Source: Anniella stebbinsi
Taxonomy: Eukaryota; Chordata; Lepidosauria; Squamata; Anniellidae
DNA length: 64,000 nucleotides
NCBI GenBank assembly: GCA_029215795.1
Contig: JARDYH010000003.1
Coordinates: forward strand, 174,480,382-174,544,381
Reading direction: 5' to 3'
The notes under the pieces were generated by a model. The model searched no databases, had not been told where the DNA came from, and saw only the letters and a list, made by a program, of their open reading frames with translations. The position numbers were made by a program, and so were the translations under genes. Below are positions 1 to 10,572 of the stretch, piece after piece. Numbering within the stretch: position 1 is the stretch's first letter; each line of letters starts with the position of its first letter.

Positions 1-183
1 TTGCACTAGTAGATGACCAGTGTTGGATCCAACTCACTGAGATTTATAAAATCATGAATGCTATAGAGGCAATAAATAAAGAGAAACTGTTTTACCATTT
101 TCGAAGCACTTGCAATAAAACTCACAGAAAGTTCAGGACAAACAGAAAGGATATTTCACAATGTACCACAACAAGCTTGCACA
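1..183. other. No feature recognised
   Basis: AT-rich unique-looking sequence with no ORF, repeat or motif that I recognise. Confidence 0.5.
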
Positions 184-362
184 TTGTTTTAACTGTTTTA
201 ATTGGTTTTTATTGTTTTTAAATTCTAGATTGGTTTTAGCTTGATTAATAGTTTGATTTGTTTTTAGCTGTGTGTATTTATTTTTTATATTGTTTGTATA
301 ATGGCGCCCTGAGATCCTAGTGATATAGGGTGGGATACAAATAATAATAATAATAATAATAA
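184..362 (+). mobile_element. LINE 3' UTR and tail
   Basis: A T-rich 3' UTR-like stretch leads into GCCCTGAGATCC, then a GGGTGGGATACAAA motif and an (AAT)n tail at about 340-363. This layout is typical of CR1/L2-group LINE 3' ends in reptiles. No coding part is present. The exact family is not identified. Confidence 0.55.
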
Positions 363-482
363 TTTATTTCTTACCTGCCTCTCCATTTGGATCAAGGCGG
401 GGAACAACAGTAAATATAAAACATGATAAAATACATAAAACTGATTGAAACATGGCACACATTATTAAAACTGCATTAAAAC

Positions 483-2259
483 TAGGGGTGTGCACGGACC
501 CCCCGGATCGGATCGGGACCCGGATCGGGACCTCCAATTTTGTCACGGACCGGTTCGGACAAAATCGGAGGCCCCCCGGACCGGATCGAGTCCGATCCCG
601 ACCCAAAAATCGTAAATTTTTGGATCGGCCGCCATTTTTTTCCCCATAGACTTGCATTGCAATGCAAGTCTATGAGGAAAAAATGGCGGCGGGTGGGTGA
701 GGGGGGGCCTAACTCCCTCCCCCCCCGGGGCCGTCCGCTGTGGACGGCCCCGGCAGGTAAGCCCCCTCCCCCGCGCTCACTACCCCCCCTGGGGCCGTCC
801 GCTTCCATCCGCTGGCGCCCGCGGGCGCCAGCGGATAGAAGCGGACGGCTCCGGGGGGGGGTAAGCCCCCTTCCCCGCCACTGCTTACCTTCTCGGCCCG
901 TCCGCTCCCGTCCGGGGCCGGCGGCTACTACCAGCGGGCTCCGCGGCCTACTCTCGAGTAGCGCGCCGGGTGATGACATCACCCGGCGCGCCACCCTGGA
1001 GTAGGCCGCAGAGCCTGCTGGTAGTAGTAGTCGCCGCCGCCGGACGGGAGCGGCCGGGCCAGCAAGGTAAGGGCCCCCTCCCCCCCTCCGCGTGCCCCCT
1101 CCTCCCCTCCACGCACCCCCTGCTTACCTTCTCGGCCCGTCCGCTCCCGTCCGGGGCCGGCGGCTACTACCAGCGGGCTCCGCGGCCTACTCTCGAGTAG
1201 CGCGCCGGGTGATGACATCACCCGGCGCGCCACCCTGGAGTAGGCCGCAGAGCCTGCTGGTAGTAGTAGTCGCCGCCGCCGGACGGGAGCGGCCGGGCCG
1301 GCAAGGTAAGGGCCCCCTCACCCCCTTCGCGCGCCCCCTCCTCCCCTCCACGCACCCCCTGCTTACCTTCTCGGCCCGTCCGCTCCCGTCCGGGGCCGGC
1401 GGCTACTACCAGCGGGCTCCGCGGCCTACTCTCGAGTAGCGCACCGGGTGATGACATCACCCGGCGCGCCACCCTGGAGTAGGCCGCAGAGCCTGCTGGT
1501 AGTAGTAGTCGCCGCCGCCGGACGGGAGCGGCCGGGCCGGCAAGGTAAGGGCCCCCTCCGCGCGCCCCCTCCTCCCCTCCACGCACCCCCTGCTTACCTT
1601 CTCGGCCCGTCCGCTCCCGTCCGGGGCCGGCGGCTACTACCAGCGGGCTCCGCGGCCTACTCTCGAGTAGTGCGCCGGGTGATGACATCACCCGGCGCGC
1701 CACCCTGGAGTAGGCCGCGGAGCCTGCTGGTAGTAGCCGCCAGCCCCGGACGGGAGCGAACGGGCCGGGAAGGTAAGGGCCCCCCTCCCCCGCCCCCTCC
1801 TCCCCTCCACGCACCCCCTGCTTACCTTCTCGGCCCGTCCGCTCCCGTCCGGGGCCGGCGGCTACTACCAGTGAGCTCCGCGGCCTGCTGTAGAGTAGCG
1901 CGCCGGGTGATGACATCACCCGGCGCGCCACCCTGGAACAGGCCGCGGAGCCCGCTGGTAGTAGCTGCCGCCGCCGGACGGGAGCGGCCGGGCCGGGAAG
2001 GTAAGCGCCCCCCCCTCCCCCCCCCCGCTGTCCACTTTCATCAGCGGGCGCCCGCTGGCGCCCGCCAATGGAAGCGGCGGTGGGCGCCAGTGGGCGCCCG
2101 CCGATCCGCCGATCCGCCGAACCGGTTCGGAGCCTTTTCGGACCGGTTCGGATTGGATCGGCCGATCCAGCTGTCAGATCGGAAATCGGATAATTTATCC
2201 GATTTCCCACTGGACCGGACTCGGATCGTGGATCGGGTCCGATCCAGTGCACATCCCTA
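483..2259. mobile_element. Non-autonomous hAT-like transposon, GC-rich, 1.78 kb
   Basis: The ends are TAGGGGTGTGCAC on the left and GTGCACATCCCTA on the right, an imperfect inverted repeat that fits the hAT rule YARNG. The element is flanked by an exact 8-bp target duplication ATTAAAAC (475-482 and 2260-2267). Just inside the termini are degenerate GGATCGG/CCGATCC-rich arms. A short palindrome around CCATAGACTTGCA occurs near 644-674. The interior is very GC-rich and holds a tandem array. No transposase is encoded: the long frames on both strands are GC-rich open reading by chance and repeat in register with the array. It was presumably mobilised in trans by an autonomous hAT. Confidence 0.88.
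884..2010. repeat. Five tandem GC-rich palindromic units inside the hAT
   Basis: CTTACCTTCTCGGCCCGTCC recurs at 884, 1123, 1362, 1593 and 1821, giving spacings of 239, 239, 231 and 228 bp. Each unit is itself close to a palindrome centred on GGGTGATGACATCACCC, flanked by GCGCGCC/GGCGCGC and CGGACGGGAGCGG arms. The centre TGACATCA is one base from a CRE (TGACGTCA). Copy number and the sharp change of unit length are direct observations; any regulatory role is inference. Confidence 0.85.
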
Positions 2260-2345
2260 ATTAAAACATCATTAAAAAATCCTAAAAACATTCTAAAATT
2301 CCACTGGCTATGCCTGCCGGAAGAGAACAGTCTTTATAGCTTTCA

Positions 2346-3524
2346 TAAATAAATAAATAAATAAATGGAACTCAGGGCCAAAAAATAGTGCAATGACCAT
2401 TGATAACTTTCCAAAATGAATTTGACCAGATATGTGGTCAAACAACAGCTGTTTGTCATGTACAGGTGGGTCTTTGCTATTCCACTATGACAATTCCTTT
2501 GATAAGTGAGATATACAAATGGAGTGATCCATTCATCTCAGGAGGTGGTGCTAGTGAGGGAAGTATCACCATTATCTTCCTCTAGGTCAGGAATGGGTAA
2601 CAGAGGGCCCTCAGGCAGCCCTGCACAGCCCTTTTTTTATGCCTCCCACAGCCCACTGCAGTGCTGCAAAACGTTCCACCACCACAACCACACACACATA
2701 CACACAGCAATTTTGCTTAAAAACAGGGCACATGGGGAGTGCACTTGTTTGGAAGCAAAATCACATTCCCAGAATTCTGCTTGGAAACACTGCATGCACT
2801 ACCCGTGCACCTGTCACACTCCTTCTGGGCTTCCATCATTTGCTCTGGGCAACAGCTCAGGTAAGGAGACACAACATGGGACAGGCAACCAGATCACATA
2901 TTCCGGACCATAGACAGCACTCCTGGAGCAAGAGTACTGACACAAGTCACTCCAGCACTGACTGGAGCAACTGGGAGGCTTTTGTAGTCAGGCCAAGAAA
3001 GTCATTCTAGAAGCTCCACCCCCTCAGTGTTGTATCTGGCCATTAAAAGGCCAGCAACATTGGCTTTTCCTTGGGACTGAAGGCTGGAGGAGTTAGGAGC
3101 AGACTGCTTCTCAGGGTCTACCTGTTCACTCCTCAGAGTCAGGGGGTAGTGGCACCTCTTGGGGGTTATGTGGATATGGTATGGGGTCCACAGTTCCAAA
3201 GGACAAGGGACTGGTTCTGCTGTCTCCTCAGAGTCACTGTCGTTAGACCCTTCAGTCTCTGAGGGCGCCCTGTCCATGACAGTGCCTTGTTTTCAAGCAA
3301 AAGTGCTGCTTCTTTTGCTACCACTGCAGCAGCAATTTTAGCTGCAAATTTGGTTGCAATGGCAGAGGGGCAGCCCAGATCAGAATCGTTTAAAGCATTA
3401 ATAACTGGTTACAAATGAAATGACAAGATACATGATAGAACTTAAGCTATTTTATCAATAAAACTTAAAGTGGAAAACAAAAGTATATGACTAAATAAGC
3501 AAGAGGTACCAATTAAACTAGTCT
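2346..3524. other. Gene-free, repeat-derived in part
   Basis: Contains an (AAAT)n run just after 2345. At 2588 CAGGAATGGGTAACAGAGGG resembles a hAT terminus, but I found no matching right end. The remainder has only short shadow ORFs. Confidence 0.4.
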
Positions 3525-3782
3525 GGGCCTGTTCAGATGACAATTCAGGCTCTGCGGTTAGTGAAACTGTGGTTCTCTGGGGTTAGCACTAGCCACAAGC
3601 TGTGCTGTTGCACACAACACTTTAAGCCATGGTTAGTGCCTCTAACCCTACCACAGGCGGTCCGACTGTGGTTAGTGAGTGAGCAGGTTTTAGTAAAATT
3701 CATCACACAGGACACCTTAAACCCTGCTGCTTAACCAAAAGCCTTAACCAGCAAGGTTTAAGGTGTCTTCTGATCAGGCCCA
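3525..3782. mobile_element. MITE with TGGGCCTGTTCAGA-type inverted ends
   Basis: Left end TGGGCCTGTTCAGATGACA pairs with the right end, which reads TGTGGGCCTGATCAGAAGACA on the opposite strand. The interior has repeated GGTTAGTG/CACTAACC-like words. No target duplication was clear. Elements with related ends appear at 33301-33776. Confidence 0.6.
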
Positions 3783-5883
3783 CAGACTTGTATAAAGCCA
3801 ACAAAACTAACAGTGTTTCTATCCAGATCAAATATTAATAAAAATTCCTGTAAACCTGTATGTTTCAGGTCAACCCAGCAAAAGTTGCTATAATTACCAA
3901 CATGCAGTTGCTTGCAACTGTCCAAAATGGATGAATGACCATTCCCTATGGCATTCATTAATGGATAAAACCACAAAATTACAGATTCAATATTTTGAAT
4001 ATGAGTTCACCTGATATTAAATTCAGAGTTCCCCTAACTTGCTCAAACCAGCAAGCTTTATTACCCTAACAGCTGCATCCATAGCTATTAGCAACCTTTA
4101 CCCAATAATAGAGATTAAAGATTTTTTTCCAGTTCGTCAGTGATCATCCTTGTACTGGCCAGTGATACCTTTAGCATGACTCATCTTTTCTGCCTCATAC
4201 TGACATTTTTACAGTATAGATCCAGTATAATTTAATTTTGGTTTGCCCAAGATTTCCTGTATTTTGGCATCTGAAACTCATCTGAAACTTCATTTCGTTC
4301 ACATATGAGCTGTTCATTATTTGAAATTTACTAAAAAAAATACTCTCACTGATGTTCAAAATGCCACATTGTTCTTATTTCAATACCAAGCTTGATACCT
4401 ATATTTTCCCCTTCATTGCAAAATTAATTCAAATGGGAGAATATACTTCTATAATGACTGGACTAGGTTATGGTTTGTCAGTCAACAGAGCTTTAGAAAA
4501 ACTCTGTTCAAACCTGGCAATCTTTCTGTTAGGGAGCATTGATCCATGATGTATACAAATTGTGGTAAGTTTTTATCACACTATGCCCATGAATTCAAAT
4601 TGTGATGAAAATATAGGGGTGCAGTTAGATGAAATCATCACTAATTTGTCTGTACATTCTAAGGCCCTCTTGGCTGAGACACCTATTTAGTGACATCTAT
4701 GCTGCCATTTTGAATACAGCCAATTAGTGCAACAAGCTGCCATTTTGGATTCTAGTAGATTCCTGTATCCTAATAATCTGAATGAAGGATCTGTCTCCCC
4801 AAAGATGCTCCTTCCAGACATTCATTTATATTTGTCCTCAAGAAATTTCCCAAAACATTTTAATGGCAAATGCTCATTGAACCCCCAAAAATAGTCTAAT
4901 TGTTATGATTACATTTGTGGTATTCTTGTGGCAGAAATAATGTTTCCTTCAATGGGTGATTTAATAGCAACTTGTGGAATAGTTGTGACAATTTGTCTAG
5001 TTGTTTTCGGATATACTTACAATTAGAACTATTTCTATCCATACTCCTATTATATACCAACAACACAGGAGTAGGCTCCAAATGCTTTAATAGACTCAAT
5101 CCATTAAACTAAAGGCCTAGTACAGCTTCTCTAGTAGCAGAGACCTTCCAAGTTGGCTCCATCCTAAAAATAAAATATTGGTTTACACAACTTGACAGAA
5201 ATGTTTATATACTGAAATGTGAAGGAACTTGGCCATGTCAGAGCTTAAAATGCTAAATTGCAAGTGACCTGGGAATTCACATTAATTTGTCACCTAGGAA
5301 AAAATAGCTGAGCTGTTTGGGAGTGAAAAGAATTGATCAATGTAAATAAATAGTTGCTTTGACTTAAGTGAGACCATCCTTTGCTGCAAGATCAGCTGCA
5401 GGACATTTTCAGGGAAGCTTTCTTTATCTCTTAACAGTGTGAAACACTTTACCTGCAAATTGACTTGTGTGTAAAAGGAAGCCATCATTCATGCTAATGG
5501 ACCCCCATCAGCTTGCTTTCACTGTACCATGATATCCTAGAGCAGAAATGTGATGCCTTTTAAGCCCATGGCTTAGTAAAAGGTTTTAACAACTCTAAAA
5601 TGCTTACCTTCCTTTGCATACACATCTCAAGCTACTAAACAGCACGCTGCCCTTACAGCTGTCCAGTGTAAACTAATTTTAAACAGATTTTGTTGTATTT
5701 TTATGGCTAGTGAAGTGCCATTTCCTTTTTAAGCTCAAACAAATGCTATTTTAAAATGTGCTTTCTTTAAACTTGAATCTTCATCGCTGTTCATGATAAA
5801 AGGAACAAGATATTCAAACTGTACTCACTCCTCTGTTTCCTGATCATACTAACCATGAGGAAATGGAGAAATTACAAGTGCCA
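3783..5883. other. No gene recognised
   Basis: AT-rich sequence with only short unsupported ORFs. I see no conserved domain, RNA gene or clear transposon end. Confidence 0.45.
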
Positions 5884-5947
5884 TGATGATGAAGAAGAAG
5901 AAGAAGAAGAAGAAGAAGAGGAGGAGGAGGAGGAGGAGGAGGAGGAG
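5884..5947 (+). repeat. (GAA)n(GGA)n microsatellite
   Basis: About ten GAA units followed by about nine GGA units on a purine-only strand. The run of glutamates it encodes in a short ORF is a by-product of the repeat. Purine tracts of this type can form triplex DNA. Confidence 0.95.
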
Positions 5948-6833
5948 TCATGTATAAATCTCAAGGACTGTAGAAAGAAATTATCCCAAATGTTAATAAA
6001 ACAGAATAAGGTAGAATATCTATTTTTCATAATGCTTTAAATATTAGCTAAACTTTTAATTGCAGATCCTTATTCAAATAGACTGCAGTAGAAACTGATT
6101 CACATTTGAAAACAGAGAAATATACATGAAATCAGGAAGCAGATTAAGAGCTCATTTCAGTTTACAACCATTTAGAAAAAAATGCTGATGAACAGGTCAA
6201 AACCAAGTATTGGGAAACCCTGGAGAGCTGCTGCCAGTTAATGTAGACAATAATCCAATAGATCAGGGGTGGGCAACATGTGGAACACAGGCCACATGGC
6301 ACCTTTGCTGCCCACTGGTGCAGCTCCAGTGAATCACTACTGAAATTAACAGCGGCAAAATAAATCAGAGGTTTGCTGCCAAACTTCAGTAGGTTCAGAG
6401 GGTTAAAAAGGACACATTTCTCTTGAAAAACAAGCAATTGGCCACCAGTTCTTTTGCCACTACTGAATTCAGTGACACGGTGGGAGGAGTGTGGCCCCAT
6501 GGGGGTCTGGAGGAGTTGACTCTTTCTTTTGTGACTCTTTTGTGGCTTCTTACATAATTGGAATTTTACACTATGATATTGTTTCATCTATGAGCTTTGG
6601 ACTTGTCAGTTGTCTCGATTAAATTGTCTCTATGATTTATTTTGTATGTCTACATCAGAACCATCAGATGTAGATGATATAGATAGATATGGATATGTTT
6701 TCTGTAGTCTTATTACAGCATTTGAATTCGTTTCAAAACTGAAACTCATTTGCAGTGTTCTCAGAATATTATCACATACTATTCTTAGCCTGGTATCATT
6801 TAAATCAATGAGAGCTTTGTCATTGATTTCAAT
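5948..6833. other. Gene-free; one hAT-like terminus
   Basis: CAGGGGTGGGCAACATGTGG at 6264 resembles the left end of Charlie-type hAT elements. No CCCCTG right end or matching 8-bp duplication was found before 6600, so it is at best a truncated copy. The rest is unremarkable. Confidence 0.4.
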
Positions 6834-7357
6834 TAGGCTGGGAACAGATCCGGATCCGGATCCCGACTCCCGAATCCAGAGCAGATCGGGCCAATCTGGA
6901 CCTCCCAGATCTGGTTCTGAACTAGAGATCCAGGCCCATTGGGTGCAGCCAGCACCCAGGGGCCTGCAAGGCTGGCAGTGAGTCCACTCCCCACACTCTC
7001 CCTCCTCTCCCTACTCACCTGCCGCCATCCGCTGCCATCTGCTGCCGTCCGCTGTACTGAGAACCAGGTTGCGAGGCCTGGGTTCTCAGTACAGCAACAT
7101 CACCCGGAGCGACGTTGCTGTACTGAGATACCAGGCTGCGAGGCCTGGTTCTCAGTACAGCAGATGGCAGCGGACAGCAGCACGGACGGCAGCGGGTGAG
7201 TGGGGAGAGGAGGGAGAGTGAGGGGAGGGCAGTGAGTCCTTTTCCCCATAGACTTGCAAGTCTATGGGGAAAAGGAGGGCCTCCAGATCTCGATCGGCCC
7301 AATCTGGATCGCCTGGATCTGGATCCAATTCCGGATCGGGGAGGCTGCACAGCCCTA
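6834..7357. mobile_element. Non-autonomous hAT-like transposon, 524 bp
   Basis: Left end TAGGCTGGGAACAG and right end CTGCACAGCCCTA are imperfect inverted repeats. The flanking 8-bp duplication ATTTCAAT (6826-6833 and 7358-7365) is exact. Inside are GGATCCGGATCC arms, nested palindromes built from CTGTACTGAGAACCAG and its complement (about 7051-7165), and the palindrome CCCCATAGACTTGCAAGTC near 7243-7268. That last module is shared with the 483-2259 element, so the two are probably members of one family. No transposase. Confidence 0.88.
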
Positions 7358-7735
7358 ATTTCAATATGAACTGAGCCTAATGGCAGTGACTGACCCACGT
7401 TCTTCTAGCTAGAAAACAGTATAATCCTTTATCCACCTGGCAAAGTACCAGATCAGCTGCTGACATGCTGTTGTGTGGACAGCTCCCCCACACCCAGTGC
7501 TTAGTGTAGCTCAGTTGATTTGTTATGTGTCCATTTGGGTATATAAAAAACATCAAACAGGTAAATATACAGTAGCTGTTAGTGGGAAATGGCCTTGTCT
7601 GTATTAGAACTTTTGACATGCTCATTAGCATGTGGTGCCCAAGAAGTATTGGAGGATAAGTCTTTCAGTGGGTAATAGACATTACCTGTATTATCTTAGG
7701 CAGTGTGCTTCTGAAAAGCAATTGCTTGAGAACAT
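7358..7735. other. No feature recognised
   Basis: Unique-looking sequence without supportable ORF or repeat signature. Confidence 0.45.
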
Positions 7736-7870
7736 GAATGGGAGGGTGCTATGTCCTGCTTGTGGGTTTCTTACTGAGGCATCTAATTTACCATGGTAGG
7801 GACAGAATGCTGGACTAAATGGGTCTTTGGTCTGAACCAACAGGGCTCTTCTCATGTTTTTATGTTCTTA
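7736..7870 (+). mobile_element. CR1-like LINE 3' UTR fragment
   Basis: GGGAGGGTGCTATGTCCTGC, then CTTGTGGGTTTC, then CAGAATGCTGGACTAAATGGG and CAGGGCTCTTCTCATGTT match in order the 3' UTR seen in the longer CR1-like copy at 47.8-48.6 kb and continue beyond it. Only the non-coding tail is retained, as expected for 5' truncation during target-primed reverse transcription. Confidence 0.65.
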
Positions 7871-8279
7871 TATATGATACCACTTAAGAAAACCTAGAGC
7901 ATGTCATATTGAGCTTGAAACTGGTTTGTGCGTAGTGCAATGTGAAATAAAAGCAATATGGTTTAGAATGTAAATTTGATTTATTTTCCACATTCTGTCC
8001 TAAAATTAGCAACATTTACGTGTGCTACACTGTGAGAGAAAGAAGTCCAAATGCATTTTGTAGTGTTGTGGATGAAAAAGGCTTTGTGCTGAGGGAAAGG
8101 CGTATTCTGAAAAAGTATGGGGTTGGTCCTAAGTGGTCATTTTTTAAAAATCCCCATTGTCTAATGGAAATAGCTTGAGGGGTATTATCTCACACAATAT
8201 AGCTGAGAATGCATTTAATTATTTTATCAATAACAGCTTAAGTTGAGGTTTTAACTGACTTTGTGGCCAGGCTTAAAAG
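7871..8279. other. No gene recognised
   Basis: AT-rich. The last bases before the hAT may belong to the same L2 3' UTR that continues at 9331, but the match is too weak to delimit. Confidence 0.4.
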
Positions 8280-9322
8280 TAGGGGTGTGCATGCCAAAAA
8301 ACATCATTTTTTATCGTTATCATCATTTTGGACCAAAAATATTATCGTCTTCATTCATATCGTAGGTGATCCATATCGTCTTCAAGATAATTATCATTTA
8401 AAAATGATGTTTTTTGCAGAAAGAAAAAATGCCTATAGCTTCTGTATTTTAAACGTTAGAGGCTTGAAACTTGGTCACAGTGCTTTTGGGCTATGCCTAA
8501 GTATGTGTATGAAATTTGAGAACGATCCCTCCAACTCTCGATTTTATATGAATTTTCCGTTCTGACAGGTCTGGCGAGCTGTCATTCTGATCTGTCAGAA
8601 CAGAAACAATCTTTAATAAATTCATATAAAATCGAGTGTTGGAAGGATCGATCTCAAATTTGGCACATATGTGTAGCACATGTTGCTACCCGTATGTGCC
8701 AAATTTGAGATCGATCCTTCGAACCCTCGATTTTATATTAATTTATTAAAGATTGTTTCCATTCTGACAGATCAGAATGACAGCTCACCATGTGCGTTCA
8801 TTCTGATCTGTCAGAAGGGAAACAATCTTTAATAAATTCATATAAAATCGAGGATTGGAGGGATCGATCTCAAATTTGGCACATATGGGTAACAAGATGT
8901 GCTACCCATATGTGCCAAATTTGAGATCGATCCCTCAAACTCTCGATTTTATATGCATTTATTAAAGATCGTTTCCGTTCTACCAGATCAGAATGACAGC
9001 TCACCAGACCTGTCAGAACGGAAACGATCTTTAAAAAATTAATATAAAATTGAGGGTTGGAGGGATCAATCTCAAATTTCATACACATACTTAGGCATGC
9101 CCCAGAAGTACTGTGACCAAGTTTCAAGCCTCTAACTTATAAAATACAGAAGTTATAGGTATATTTATATGGCAGTCCGATAAAACGATCAAATTGCTTG
9201 AAAATTATCGTCTCCGATGATTATCGTAGGTTTTTCTATCGTATTGTTATTGTAACTCATGTGCACGATAAAGAGCACATCGTACCATATCGTAAATTCT
9301 AATGATACGATACACATCCCTA
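8280..9322. mobile_element. Non-autonomous hAT-like transposon built of alternating inverted repeats, 1.04 kb
   Basis: Ends are TAGGGGTGTGCATG and ACACATCCCTA. The 8-bp duplication CTTAAAAG (8272-8279 and 9323-9330) is exact. The interior alternates a module and its complement. Forward AAATTTGAGA(T/A)CGATCC lies near 8512, 8701 and 8917; reverse GGATCGATCTCAAATTT lies near 8645, 8861 and 9062. The spacing is about 200-216 bp. The transcript could fold into a series of long hairpins. Outermost modules contain GCCTAAGTATGTGTATGAAA and are shared with the hAT at 19074-19762. No transposase is encoded. Confidence 0.9.
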
Positions 9323-9330
9323 CTTAAAAG

Positions 9331-9475
9331 TTTAAAAAAATTTAAATATCTGCTGTTTTATGTTTTATGATTTTAAATTTTGTATATTGACTTTTAATGT
9401 TCAGTCTTTTAATTTTTGTAAACCGCCCAGAGAGCTTCAACTATGGGCCGGTATATAAATGTAATAAATAATAAT
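9331..9475 (+). mobile_element. L2 LINE 3' end
   Basis: Shows the typical block GTAAACCGCCCAGAGAGCTT, then CTATGGGCCGGTATATAAAT and a GTAATAAATAATAAT tail. The same block ends the L2 copies at 29.7 and 32.6 kb. The hAT at 8280-9322 lies immediately upstream and probably inserted into this L2 UTR. Confidence 0.75.
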
Positions 9476-10002
9476 AATAATTAATAGTCAACCAGGTAGA
9501 CATTGTCAGAGTGGGAAATCTAAACCTCTATCGGAAGACGAAGGATGACTGAGAACAGTAATTATTCTGTTTCCCTCAACCCAATGACTTCTATGCACAC
9601 ATGAAGATATATACAAGAAGAGACCTATTCACTTCATTATTGACACGTGTGATGGGATTGACAATGTGTGCATTTTTGCCACTGTCCACTGTAAAATCCA
9701 CTGTCCAATGTATGATGATGATTCCTGCTTGCCCAAAAGGATGTTCTTCTATTGTATGTTGTTATTCTTAATTTATTTATTTACTTACTTACTATTGGTT
9801 GCAATGCAAAGCACTTCTGTGCAACGTGTTTAATATTTATAATGCAGTTACACATCACCCTATTAGATGGGTCATCATCATTTCCATTTGACCAACAGGA
9901 ATCTAAGGCTTGGAAATATTTACTTGTATGATACTCTAAGCTGAATTTGTATTCAGGTTTGCATTTAGTACTTTCCTACTGGATCAAGATGATTCTTACC
10001 TA
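9476..10002. other. No gene recognised
   Basis: AT-rich sequence with a short (TTTA/CTTA)n patch near 9768-9792 and nothing else identifiable. Confidence 0.45.
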
Positions 10003-10572
10003 CTGAAAGTACAATAGTAGACAAAGTGAAGGGTAATAGGGCAGTATCCCGTACTGACAATCTGCCAGTTCTAAACACATTGGGATAGCAGAAACAATCT
10101 CTAGTGCAACAGAAAATTAGCCAAAACAATCACTTCCACAATGGGACAAGCCAGTAGAACACCCTTCTGTGAGCTCCACTTACTGTCCCATTTCAAGTAG
10201 TTTCTGGTTGCATTAACCAGTACTAGCTTCCCATTGCTCTAGCAATCATTCCTGATAGCACAGCAGCACCACTGGATACTGCCCATTGTGTCTAAGAAAA
10301 AATGGGGTGGGGGCAGAAATCATGCAAAGAATACAAAATGCTACACTGGTTTTGCTTAAATCAAATTTTGCACACAAAAGGGAGCTCCACTGGCTTGTCC
10401 CATTCTGGAAGTGATAGTTTTGGCTAGTTTTCTGGATTGCGCTATTAAATTCTAGTTTTCTATTGCAATAATGGTTGTTCCTGCTAGCACAACACGTTTA
10501 GAACTGGCTCATTGCTAGCACTGGATACTGCCCTTACCCTTCACTCATATAATGTTACTTTCAGTTTGCTCA
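10003..10572. mobile_element. Fold-back element with long inverted arms
   Basis: The left arm (ACTGAAAGTA..., GTGAAGGGTAAT, GGGCAGTATCC, CCAGTTCTAAAC, AGCCAAAAC, CACTTCCA, ATGGGACAAGCCAGT) recurs as its complement in reverse order on the right, ending in TACTTTCAGT. A partial third copy of the CACTGGATACTGCCC word lies near 10270. The arms are diverged and interrupted by indels. I could not define a target duplication. Confidence 0.6.

Larger units (their letters stand above)
363..2345 (-). mobile_element. L2 LINE 3' end, split by a hAT insertion
   Basis: Two short blocks (363-474 and 2268-2345) match, in order, the 3' UTR and last codons of the longer minus-strand L2 at 37.5-37.7 kb. Shared marks are the CTCTCC...GATC(A/G)AGG(C/T)GG...GAACA block, the ATTAAAACAT stretch, and GCCTGCCGG followed by GAACAGTCTT. 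The hAT at 483-2259 separates the blocks with an exact 8-bp duplication, so the L2 piece is older than that hAT. Strongly 5'-truncated; only the terminal part of ORF2 could be encoded. Confidence 0.75.

Noticed and set aside
884..2010. CRISPR-like array
   Set aside because: Units are 228-239 bp palindromic repeats without unique spacers, inside a vertebrate transposon.
1218..2291. 357-codon open frame on minus and 270-codon frame on plus
   Set aside because: Both follow the GC-rich tandem units of the hAT; the predicted peptides repeat in step with the DNA units and have no domain.
5855..6040. Acidic protein with a polyglutamate run
   Set aside because: The glutamates come from the GAA/GGA microsatellite; flanking codons show nothing.
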